Below are positions 11,725 to 21,553 of a stretch of DNA of 64,000 nt, piece by piece. The translations under genes and the position numbers were made by a program. The DNA is taken from the NCBI GenBank assembly GCA_951394405.1, contig OX596336.1, positions 248,001-312,000 of the forward strand, in the 5' to 3' direction. The DNA comes from Coprinellus micaceus. Its lineage: Eukaryota > Basidiomycota > Agaricomycetes > Agaricales > Psathyrellaceae. The notes beneath the pieces are model-generated. The model was given only the letters and a program-made list of their open reading frames with translations. It was not told where the DNA came from and made no database searches. Positions within the stretch are counted from its first letter, which is position 1. The number at the start of each line of letters is the position of its first letter.

Positions 11725-13447
11725 ATGGATCCAATTCCAACTCCTGTGCCTCCCCTTGCCTTGTGAGTGCACAGATTATCGCCAGTGAGCACCCTCTGAC
11801 ACATGGTCCCTCCGACAGTGCTGGCCCAGCGGTAGGTGCTTGGCTGACCGTCGGAGAGTATCCATCTCACGAGTGAGGCCGTGTCGTCAGCTCCTCGCAA
11901 CACTGTTCTCGTATCTCTTGATGGGGGTGCTCATTGCGCAGATGAGTAAGGCCCATTCCACGACTTGGTCCTCAGAAAATAGTTCATTCGCGTCCAGTCC
12001 AGTACGCACAAAACACCGGGACGACTGACGCAATCTATCTTCGAGTACTCGGTACGTCGATCCCTTCAGCTTGAAGAAGTCACGTCTCATGATCATCGTA
12101 ATGTGCATGTCCAGTTACTGTTGTAGCAATTGGCCAATCCCTTCAGTTGTCGTTCATTACACAGAAAGCGTGGCGTGTTCTGGTTCTCGCCTTCATACAG
12201 CCTGCACTTATGAATCAGCAGTCAAAGACGATCGTAGGGTTGCCAGTGCTGAATGGAATAGGTACGTCTCCCTCGTAGTGTCCGTTTTGCGTTTCGATAA
12301 TCGGCTAACAATACGCATCTGGCTAGTCGCCTTGATCGTCCAGGCATTTTTTGCATGGTAAGTTCGAGGCTACACCCTTGGCTAATCCACCCTCACAGAT
12401 TATAGGAGAATACACTCGCTTGGAAAGGGGAGCAGATACATCAGACCAGTCCCCACTCTGGTACTGTTGGTACGCACTATATTCACTTTGTGATGGGTTC
12501 CTTCACTCAAGGCCCCCACTTCCAGCTCGCCCTGCTGCAGTTCGCTTCCACCATCCCTATCGGCATTGCTGTGAGTAGGCTCAGGATCCAGACCCAGATT
12601 CGGAGGGCCGGGTTGAGAAATGACTTTCCTCCTCACCAGTATGTGCGGAGTGGGGCGAAGTCTTCCGCAGTCGCCTACCTCACTGTATTCATCCCAATCC
12701 AACTGGTCGTACAACTGGTATGCGACAGTCTCATAACCGTTTCCATGATCGTAACCGTGAGTTCCTGCGCTGGCCTTCTTTGTGCAGGTTTCTGAGAACG
12801 CTCTCCTGATCCCCGATCACCTCCAGCTCTGGAAGATACGACAAGAGACGCATTTACGGAAGACACAGAACCTGCTGGCGACGTTAATCAAAAGCAGTAT
12901 CGAGACTGGGCTAATTACCACGATTGGCGTCGCTGGAAACCTGGCGGTGTACGTGCTTCGGAAGAAGGATATGATCAATACTATCTTGTACGCATACACA
13001 CTTCACTCCTTCCTTCTATCGATACTCACTGCCAGATACCGGAATCGACAGTCAGAACGTACTCGGCTTCCTGTGAGTGCTGTCTTCCATCACCCTACCT
13101 ACTACGCCCTCCTGAGACTGAATACCTTTAGATACGCTATCGTCCTCCTTACTACCCTGAACAGGCGGGAAGACTACAGAGGCGTGAACTCGGATCAGAG
13201 CGAACTCACGGATTTCAGCGCTCAAATGAACCGTTTAGAATTCTCGACCGTCGATGGGGCCCGTACCCGTCCACCTCAAGGACCAGCACCCCTCGTTGCC
13301 AAGGTTGACCAGGCTGTGGCCCTGGACGACCCAATACCGGCATCAATGGTCCTCAGTCCGGTGCAAATGATGCTCACTGGCAGTGCTTCTTCGAGGAGTT
13401 CTATGCATGAACCACCACAGAGCGATTGCTCCGACTACAAAGTATGA
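11725..13447 (+). CDS. DUF6534-type seven-helix membrane protein, copy 2
   Basis: Start MDPIPTPVPPLAL followed by a GTGAGT donor. Conserved blocks: LLATLFSYLLMGVLIAQM, QSLQLSFITQKAWRVLVLAF, VALIVQAFFAW, RIHSLGKGSRYIRPVPTLVL, LALLQFASTIPIGIA, FIPIQLVVQLVCDSLITVSM, KTQNLLATLIKSSIETGLIT, AGNLAVYVLRKKD and LNTFRYAIVLLTTLNRR. The C-terminal cytoplasmic tail of about 80 residues ends SDCSDYKV. All blocks are open and splice signals are canonical, so this looks functional. An inverted paralog lies at 928-2581. Family function is unknown; a membrane receptor or transport role is not shown by sequence. Confidence 0.8.
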
Positions 13448-13820
13448 GGGTACAGCCCCCTTAACAGTAAATAGGCACACATTAACACCTTCCAAGTTCG
13501 CTTTTGACCTCATTGAATATACGGTTCTTTCATCTATATGAAGGTCTTCGCTCGTCTCAGTTTGAGGCCGAAGGCGCAACGCTGCCGGGGCCGCGAGCGC
13601 GTACTCGTTCATGTCCACGTGTGGATGACGTCATTCACTTGAAGCCGCTAATTGTGCGCTGCTCACCACCTTCCACAACTTCCTTCCTTTCATGCACCCG
13701 CGGTCGCTGGTGCTCCCATCCTTCTTCGTTCTCTGCGCGTACCTCGCTTACTCGTTCTCATTCGACTTGATCCAAGCCATCTCTCTATTCAAATCCCTGC
13801 AGTACTTCCGCTTTGGCAGG
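13448..13820. other. Spacer with sequence shared by DUF6534 3' flanks
   Basis: The first about 110 bp (ACCTTCCAAGTTCG..., then a CTTTTGACCTC segment) match the 3' flank of the DUF6534 copy at 52106 (52150-52190) and, inverted, that at 928. The rest is the upstream region of the small gene at 13821; nothing else seen. Confidence 0.5.
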
Positions 13821-14228
13821 ATGAGCTCGACAACTGAGTCTGGGGTAATGACGGAGTGGGTGAAGGGGCAGTTCGAAGGGTTATTCGGGAGGCCGGAGCA
13901 GGATGTGGAGAGCTTCCAGTCGATATTCGCCAACTCCTTCGCGCATTTTCCAAAGATCACGTATAACAACAAGCTGATTGGGCTGAACGAGTTCAAGGAG
14001 CAGCTCGAGACCTCACGTTTCGCTATTCAGCAGGTGGAGATCGCGTGGCCACAGATTTCCGAACACCCCGCACAGGACAAGGTGAGTCTGTGTCATTATT
14101 CCCTTGGCTTTGAGTGCTGATGATCGCAGCACGATGGAGTCGCGTTCGGCTCATTTAAGGTGAAGCGCCTGTCGAAGATCCGGATACGCGCTGGACCAGC
14201 AGAGCATCGACAATCCGTCACCTTTTAA
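13821..14228 (+). CDS. Small NTF2-like (SnoaL-like) protein
   Basis: Two exons (13821-14081, 14130-14228; intron GTGAGT...TCGCAG) give 119 residues beginning MSSTTESGVM. The central part, ESFQSIFANSFAHFPKITYN followed by NKLIGLNEFKEQLETSRFAI and a Trp-containing strand, has the pattern of the NTF2-like/SnoaL fold common in small fungal proteins. The C-terminal exon (GVAFGSFKVKRLSKIRI) would be the last beta strands. I prefer this ATG to the one at 13692 because the extra residues are hydrophobic and look like leader. Ligand and role cannot be told from sequence; fold assignment is moderate. Confidence 0.55.
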
Positions 14229-15200
14229 GCAAAGTACGTATCCCCAGCCAAAGGCGGGTTCGATTTACTGAGAATTATTGGAACAGACTTGACCGGGCCG
14301 GCGACTCCTTTAAGATTAGGGAGCTTTCAATCGCGTCTATAGATGAAGCTGCGCCCATACACCTCACAGATAGTCCGGGACAGGCTTCATAGCTATTCAT
14401 TACGTGCCAGTATTGCCTTGCGCTGGATGTAGTAGTCCATAGGGTGCACCTATCATTCCTCCCCAGCCGACTACGAGCGCCTCTTTGACAGACGTCGCCG
14501 TCCAATTAGTTACCGGGGTAGCCGGAGCCCATGCGGAAATTGCCGGTCGACGTTGATCTCTCCATCGTCGCTGCATCGCTCTCTTTCCCTCGAACCACCA
14601 CGACGCCTATCTCGCCATCGGACCGGGCCCCGAGCGCCATCTCAAGGGTACTTTTAGAAGTTCCGAATTTCTGAGCCTTGTTCGCTGTGGGCTCGGTTAT
14701 CAGTCAAACCAAAGGTACGGACACCTTGAAACCCACTGGTAGACTCTGTATTCACCATACCTCCGAACTTTGGACTTCACAAGCTTGATCACGCTCTCTG
14801 CAATGCGAGGTGTAAGGTTTCAGCGTCGACGCTCATCCGTTTCTCATGGGCGCTACCCGATCCCGACGAGGTCGCCATTGCGTCTACTTCTCCCGGTCCG
14901 GCTGAGTTGGCGCTCCTCTGGAGGTGAACGGCGTCTGGCTGGATCCCATTGCTCCTTCCAGGATCTGCAGCTGCTGTGGCTCTTATCGATTGACCTAGAA
15001 CTCCGTATGGGATCTACCCTGACGCCATACGTCCGAGTCGGACTCGCTGAAAACTGGCCGTACTGTATGATTGCTCTTTTGTGCCAGTCGAAGAGATCTG
15101 GACCGAATGGCTAAGCGTACTGTGGACATATATGGGCTCACGTTCATGGGCTCTACGGACTATACAGCTCTAATGGCACAAGGCGGTGGAAAGGAAGGAG
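14229..15200. other. Region without a recognised gene
   Basis: Plus frames around 14770-15110 are open for about 110 codons but show no domain, no paralog in the window and no clear splice structure. Nothing further can be supported. Confidence 0.4.
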
Positions 15201-15492
15201 CCCGATGGTCTTTGTCTAAACATTCGACCATCGGATGCTTCGACCGGTCTAAATACCCTACTGTTTAAACAGGGCATCCAGTCCCTGTGCGGGTGGGGCA
15301 TTGGGCTATGCGTGCGATCCGGGAACGGCTCCAGACGCAGGGTAGAGCAGCAAAAAATAGTGTATTACAATGCTATACAATAAATCTACGGAGTCTAGAC
15401 AAAATCTGTTTAGACACCAATGTCTAAACCTCCAGGTCCAGACAGCTCGGTCTAAACACCCTCTCGCAGCAAGAGGTGTTTAGACCGAGCGA

Positions 15493-15524
15493 TGTTTAAA
15501 CACCCGTGATGGGGTGTTTAAACA
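15493..15524. repeat. GTTTAAACACCC inverted repeat
   Basis: GTTTAAACACCC and its exact reverse complement separated by a few bases, one of several palindromic GTTTAAAC sites inside the 15.2-16.7 kb element; possibly subterminal transposase-binding sites. Confidence 0.6.
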
Positions 15525-15541
15525 CCGACTCGGAGCTGATA

Positions 15542-15601
15542 GACACCTCCTTGACCCCGTCGTCACACCTGGCAATGTGACGACGGGGTCAAGGAGGTGT
15601 C
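15542..15601. repeat. Perfect 26-bp stem hairpin
   Basis: The arm GACACCTCCTTGACCCCGTC (first 20 of 26 bases, 15542-15567) and its exact complement (15576-15601) flank an 8-base loop, CCTGGCAA. Perfect pairing suggests recent origin or selection. It sits inside the putative transposon. Confidence 0.9.
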
Positions 15602-16034
15602 CACAGCACCGAGATGGTGGTGGGGGAGGAAAGAAAAGAGTTGGGGGATTTTTGATGAAGTCCCGGCTTATATACGTACGCGCTTGTTTGGCGCAATCAA
15701 CAAAGCCGAGCACGTGCCGGCGCGAGCCAAGCAGCGCGTAAACATGGCCAAATCTGCCAGCGTATATAAACCTGGCGACATCAGGAAGACTGATCGCCAT
15801 TCTTTCCCCTCTTCCCCTCACTGGCCATGAGGGGAGAGGGGACTTGGAGGTTGCGCCGCCGTTGGAGGCGTCTCTGGCAGGTGTCAGAGGCTGCCTCCGG
15901 CAATCTGGCCATATTTAGACTCCGGTTTAAACACCCCGGCCGGGTGTTTAGACCGGGCTCGTCTTTGTAGATACCGTGCCCTGTACGTGTTTTATACATT
16001 TATATCAAGAGTTCAATAAATACGATTCCGGGCA

Positions 16035-16505
16035 ACCTGTTTATTGCTGTTTTCAGAAATGATGTCAGTCCGGAAAAAAAGAAAAAGAAAGAACACAGGC
16101 AGGGCAATTGGGCTTTGGCTTGGTCACTGGGTGGTTAGTCAACGCAGCATGGTCAAGGGTTCAACTCTCGCTTGTTACACTTTTCTCTTGCCGCCCTGGA
16201 AGGTCTCCTGTTCCTCTGGAGTGGGCCACCACAGCGATGCGAGTTCCTTGAGAGGCCGCAGCCATTTTATTCAAGCTATCTCGCATTTATACACCCTTTG
16301 TAGTAGATGAGAACGATGGGGGGGAGGCGTGTCAGTGTCCCGCCTTCCTGACCCGACACCATTTGGCTTGCTCAGGACGCGAGCCGAAAGTGCTGCTGAT
16401 CATAAACTCGCCTTGAAACACTCTTTTCAAAGCCCTTAGGCCTCTTCTCTCTCTTTTTTTTTTTTTTCCAGACTGACATCGTTTATGCAAACAGCAATAA
16501 ACAAC
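16035..16505. repeat. Internal inverted repeat pair with A-rich/T-rich ends
   Basis: About 60 bp at 16040-16096 (TTTATTGCTGTTTTCAGAAA, GATGTCAGTCCGG and an A-rich run) is repeated inverted at about 16448-16505 (T run, CCAGACTGACATCG, AACAGCAATAAACA). It may be a nested element or the core of the larger one. Confidence 0.6.
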
Positions 16506-17284
16506 CTGCGGTTTAAACAGGGTGATGTCTAGACCCATCCCCCCCTGCCCCCTCGTCTAGCACATTCGGCTATTCAATTTAAGTGTAATCAAAGTGTAGT
16601 AGCCTAATTTAGTCAATCCAAATCACCAATAATGAACTGGGTTCATGTCTAAACATCGCACGAATTTGACCTGTCAAAGCATCTGATGAGCCGATGTTTA
16701 AAAAAGACCATCTGGTTACAGGGAAAGGACGATATCCGTATCCGATCGCACTGATTATCTGATCCAGGGCCTGCAACTTCCTAGTCCGTTCTACCTTTCG
16801 TGTCCCATACAACCGTCGAATCGTCGATCCATGCGTTACCTAACCCTTGCGATCGTGTTTCCTCTTGATTCCCCCTCCAGTCGAGCCGCTTGTCCACCAC
16901 CCTTGACGTTTGTAGCCCACCACCGCCATCTGTTGCCCGACCCCCGAACATATCCCTCGCGTCCCCTGGTACCGGCCTCATTCTCCATGTTCGGCTTTCT
17001 GTCGCGGGATACGCTGTCTGAAATGCATTACCCAGTGATGTGCCGGATGGGCACTGAAACAAACCCCCAAAAGCGACGGTGGATCGCCTTTCAGCCTGCA
17101 TTCACCGACGAAACCTTACAGGTTGGAAATTCCATTTCAAGTTATACACGGCGCATGTGTGCTAAGCTGAAGTAAACGCCCATCGCGAGAGGACAAAACA
17201 CGTCGACCGCAGTATAAGAGGCAAGAGGGCTAGAGGAGCGGGTCGATATCTTTGAGCTTGCCCTACTCTCAATCGGATCTGGCG

Positions 17285-18009
17285 ATGCACTTGAAGCCAG
17301 CCTTCAATCTGCTACCCCTGGGGCTGTTCCCCTCTGTTTCTGTCCTAACTCTCAACACAGTTGGACCGACTGCTGATCTAGTCGTATCGAATGCCGTCCT
17401 CGCTCTTGACGGTGTGCCCTGGGTGTTAGTAGCACTTCTCTTTCGAGATACGCGCTTGTCCTAACGACTCATGCCAGTGCCGCAGTGGCAAACGATGTTC
17501 ATCCTGAACCCCTCATCAAGGCATTCAAGGTGGGGTACGCCCTGCATCCCGGAGTTACTCCCACTCACCTACGGTCGTACAGGGCGATCGCTTCAGCCTA
17601 AAAGTCATCAACAACCTCACCGATCGGCGTTTCAACGATACCAGCATTGTACGTGGGTACTCGTTAGCATGCTCCCGCTCTTCAATCATCGTTATGCGTT
17701 TGGTTGAGCTGACGCCGATCCGCTTAGCACTGGCATGAATTCTTCCAGCGCGGAACGACGTGGGCCGACTGCGCTGAGGGTGTTAGCCAGTGCCCTATCC
17801 CCACGGGAAGCTCGTTCCTTTACAGCCTTACTAGTGGAGACCGGACCGGAACGCACTGGTACCATTCGCATATCGGTAGGCCCTCCCTCAAGATAACGAA
17901 GTGGAGGGATCAACGATTGACGGGTCCCTAGGTACCCAATAGTACCCAATATTGCGATGGCCTTCAAGGACTCATGGTCGTCTACGACGAGAACGACCCC
18001 TACAAGTAG
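17285..18009 (+). pseudogene. 5' fragment of a laccase (multicopper oxidase) gene
   Basis: Laccase N-terminal exons are recognisable: signal-like MHLKPAFNLLPLGLFPSVSV, then GPTADLVVSNAVLALDG, PEPLIKAFK / GDRFSLKVINNLTDRRFN, the first copper region [14 protein letters not shown] (normally HWHG), and the second, THWYHSHI. A perfect 10-bp tandem duplication (17932-17951) shifts the frame inside the TQYCDG block, and a TAG (18007-18009) interrupts DENDPYK-x-DYN. Soon after, laccase similarity ends and the duplicated flank of the next coiled-coil gene begins, so copper regions 3 and 4 are missing. It cannot make active enzyme. It differs in sequence from the intact laccase at 21554-23580. Confidence 0.85.
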
Positions 18010-18029
18010 GACTACAATTGTGAGTAACA

Positions 18030-18818
18030 TACCCCTCCACGCGCACCTGTCTCTGGCCAGTCAAAGGGCGAGAAACTAAATCTGAGTACACCGGGATGAC
18101 CGACTTGAGGATCAACGATGGCGCAACAAAGGCCCCCCAGGCCATATCTGGTGTCGAGGACGGGAATCCCAAGCTCGAGGTACCGACCATGTTTGGGTGT
18201 CGAGGCAAGCGAACTAGCTCGCACGATGATTCTTCTTGGCAGTTATCTCGTCGCCCTATGAGTCACGGGAAGGCCCTTTGACAGGAAAGGACCGCAGCAG
18301 GGCGACGAGGGAGTCGAAGACGAGCACTGCCTAGTGCAACCTGCCCTCGGAATGACTCGATGCGCAATTCAAACCCAAGGCACGGAGAGGTGGAATGGAC
18401 AAACCTTCAGCTGCGGGGGATCTGGATTAGGTTTTCAGGTTGACGGACCTTTTCGACGGCCACTTTGAAAGGCTTCCACTGAGTTCTCAAACTCGGTCGC
18501 AGGGGTACCGGGCCACCCCAAGCGACCTTAAGCCTAGTTAGACTCTGGGTTCCGGTGGAAGCACCTTACGAAGGGACACCTGCTGGTACTCCTGCTCCTG
18601 CCCATCATCCCCGCTGTCAGATCTTTCGACCTTCCGCAGCTCAGCCATCCCGAAGTAGGGTTGTGTACGGGAACCTACATGTGAGTCCGAGTCACGGGCA
18701 GCCTTAAGTATGATGACCGGCTGTCCCATAAAAGAGGTGCACCTCTCCCTCCTTCCGTCTCATCCAGATTTCTTCGTCCTCTCCAAGCCCGCTCTACACT
18801 GACGCCCATCAATTGAAA
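18030..18818 (+). repeat. Duplicated 5' flank of the MNP coiled-coil gene, copy 3
   Basis: Collinear with 8190-8969, including the CATAAAAG box at 18726-18733, 86 bp before the ATG at 18819. Its left edge abuts the truncated laccase, so this is a duplication breakpoint. Confidence 0.75.
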
Positions 18819-19441
18819 ATGAACCCCAACGTCTTTCCAATCCGGCCGGCCAACAAGCAGGCGGCCATACGCGTCCCGTCTCAGGACAATCACTATCTGC
18901 ATCGGGAGAATATCGCCCTTGAAGCCGAGAACGCTCGACTTGAAGCCCAGATCGCGAGGTTGATCGAGGAGCGAGACGACGCCAAGCGCTCTAACACGCG
19001 TCTCAAATCCAGGTTGCAGGATGCGCGAGAGGGAGCGAGGCGCAGCAGCCTCACTTTGCAGGGATCGCATGACCGCAAGCCCCGCAGCTTATGGACAGAT
19101 GTCCTCGTCCCGATGGTGAGTTTCTACCCCCTTTGCGGGGATGTAAGCATATCCTAACATGATTCATTCTATAGCTCGAGCTCAGTCTTTCAGGAGGCAT
19201 CCCCGGGATTATGCAAGTCGACATTTGGCGTCCGTCACCCCCTTCCTCGAACGCGGTCATGAAGGAGCACCGCCGCTACAACATCGCGGAAAACGAGCCC
19301 TTCTACGAAACTCAAAAGACAATCGCGAAAGGAACGAGGACGCCCGTTCTGAAGATTAGCTTTTTCGGCCAGAGCGAGGATATAGAGGAGGAAAAGAAGT
19401 TTAAACGAGAGGAATCTTCGAGCAAGAAGCGGAAGCTTTGA
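18819..19441 (+). CDS. MNP-type coiled-coil protein with C-terminal KKRKL tail, copy 3
   Basis: Two exons (18819-19115, 19175-19441; intron GTGAGT...TATAG) encode 187 residues, the same length as the paralog at 8970. The coil includes LHRENIALEAENARLEAQIA and RLIEERDDAKRSNTRLKSRL; the link is LWTDVLVPM. Exon 2 keeps LSGGIPGIMQVDIWRPSPPS, then PVLKISFFGQSED, then EESSSKKRKL-stop. Substitutions between copies are mainly conservative, and the polar linker varies more than the coil and the IPGIMQVDI block. Likely a nuclear or nucleus-targeted dimerising protein; function unknown. Confidence 0.8.
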
Positions 19442-19799
19442 ACCACCTCCTAGTGTACACAATGGCAAATCCGTCTTTCTGATGACATAGTTGAGCTGTT
19501 TGTCTTCCCTTCTGTCATGCCTTCTTGGTGCGAAGCACCCCGTGTGCACACAATACTACCAACGTGTACATATCCCAACCACAGGATGGTACGGAGAAGG
19601 CACAGGACAGAGTCTGAGTAACGTCTCAAGGGCGAGGGATCCCGGGCTCATCACGGGACTGCGGGATCAAATTGGGGGTCCGGACATCGACATACCTCGC
19701 TCCGCTCCTCCAATCCAAGTCCGAGCCCATCAACAGTTGTCATGCCTCCGACCCGTCTTCAAAGCGGGAGCCTCATCCCCTCTGCGTCTTTCATTCGTG

Positions 19800-20700
19800 T
19801 ACAATCCTGATTCCCAAGAAGCTGTCTCACCTTTGACGCATGAGCCCTTCCTACTCCGCCCATCTCATTCCAGCCCGATTCCACGGAGAAGCTCTCTTGC
19901 CTTTAATACACGAGGTTCTCCGTCCCCGATTCTGATGTCGACCCTATCTCGGCCAATATCTCCCTTGTCTTCCACATACGAGCCTCTCCCTCTTCGTTCT
20001 CCCCGACCCTGACACCAGCTCTCTCGCCTCCTCCGCCCACACCTTCCCCGCTCCGTTGTTCTCGCCCCATCCCGACCTGTCACAAGCTCCCTCGTCCTCA
20101 ATACGCGAGCCTCTCTCACTCCATTCCGAGCCCGACCAACGTCCCTCGTTACTTCCTGGTGCGAGCGTCTCTCTACGCTCTCCCCGATCCCGACCAACAG
20201 CTCTCTCGTCTCTTATACACTAACCTAACGTCTCCGATTCCGATCCCGATTTCCGATCCCGCTCCCGATTCCAATCCCGACCATGAGCTTCTCCGTTCCG
20301 TCCTCAGTCTGTTGACTCTGTTCCTTGTGTTCCACGCCAATTCCAACTCACAGCTCTGTTGACTCTGACGTCCGTGTGTTTCCCGCTCTGTCCGTCTCGT
20401 TCCATACCGATCCCGACCACAAGGTCTTCCGTCTTCAATATGTGGGCCTGAATTTCTCCGACGAGTCCAAGTTCCTGATTCCAATCACCAGCTCTCCGTC
20501 TTCGACATGCGTACCTCTCCTGTCCTTCTATTCCGATCCCGACCGGAAGCTCCCTCATATTCAACACGCGAGCCTCTCCGTCTCCCTCTCCGTGCCCCTT
20601 CCACTTTGATCACGACCACCAGCTCTCTGGAGTTCACGCACGATCCTATCCTGCTTCTTTCCGACAGCTTTCCGACCCCACTTGTCTCCGATACGCGAAG
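19800..20700. repeat. Degenerate pyrimidine-rich minisatellite
   Basis: About ten imperfect units of 55-85 bp on the plus strand, each with a core like CCCGACCA..AGCTC(T/C)CTCGTC followed by ATACGCGAGCCTCTCC. The strand is C/T-rich throughout, so frames on both strands are open by composition only. I call no gene. Confidence 0.7.
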
Positions 20701-20759
20701 TCCCTCGGCAACATCCCTGCCTCTGATTGTCGAGGCTTTGTTAGCGCTTCCGCATTCCG

Positions 20760-21553
20760 ATGCTCTCATGTTAAATATATTGTATCGCTACGGAATGGTT
20801 TAGCCCCGCCGCACATCGGTGAAACCCATGCGTGGTACCGACACCAAGGCTTTGATTGGACCTTTCAGTAGCAGGGGAAGGAAGAGTTCGACCCCGGGAC
20901 TAAATTATAACAAAGCTCTCTAGTGAGCATGTACTACGGGATGCGGAATGGCATGTGACCAACTCCCAGTTCTCGAACTGCGGGGACCCCGAACCTCCTG
21001 GTCTGGGAATGGACTAAGAAGGCATAGAACGGATAGAGCTGGGCTGAAGGAGATGACGCAGGAGGAGGATTCGCACTAGCGAATACTACTCAAGACCGTG
21101 CGCGAATTGCAAACGCTCAGGGAGGCTTTGACACACATGAGGCCGACGTCGACATCAAAAAGCAAATTTCGGAACGATACAGTAGTATGGGGAACAATGA
21201 ACCCTTGAAATTGCAGCGGGAACTCGCTCCCAATAAAATGTCATTGGAACACGCATTTCCAGCGAGGAGACTCCGCAGTGGGTGAGCGATCTTGTCGAGC
21301 GAAGCCGACATAAAGGGAGCACAAATGTTATTACAGCTACAACAAATGTAGCGGACTATACGAAGTGTCGATACATCGACTCGCGTAATGCCATAGTTCA
21401 ATAAATAGAGGCACCAATCATTGTAGGTAGGATGGAGATAGGAGTGTGGGCCGATTCTCGACGTTCATCCAAGCCAAAGTCCGAAGCGCGTTAGGCGCTA
21501 TAGATAAATGCAACCTTTCATAGTGAGGGGCCCTGTGACGTTAGTCTGATGGT
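20760..21553. other. Region without a gene; contains a duplicated segment
   Basis: About 21060-21130 (GCACTAGCGAATACTACTCA, GCGAATTGCAAACGCTCAGG) resembles 10130-10200. No coding region is supported between here and the 3' end of the laccase gene. Confidence 0.45.

Larger units (their letters stand above)
15201..16714. mobile_element. Putative non-autonomous DNA transposon with imperfect terminal inverted repeats
   Basis: The left end (15201: GATGGTCTTTGTCTAAACAT, then ATCGGATGCTTCGACCGGTC) is an imperfect inverted match of the right end read on the minus strand (from 16712: GATGGTCTTTTTTAAACATC, then ATCAGATGCTTTGACAGGTC), about 50 bp each. Inside are five palindromic GTTTAAAC octamers plus several GTCTAAAC relatives, a perfect 26-bp hairpin and a second inverted repeat pair. 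No transposase frame is present. The target-site duplication is not resolved, so the exact ends and superfamily are uncertain. Confidence 0.55.

Noticed and set aside
15200..16714. CRISPR-like array because of repeated GTTTAAAC/GTCTAAAC motifs
   Set aside because: Spacing is irregular, motifs are palindromic octamers within an inverted-repeat element, and the genome is fungal.
19865..20769. Several long minus-strand frames rich in Gly, Arg and Glu
   Set aside because: Products of the C/T-rich minisatellite; no start or splice pattern and all frames look alike.
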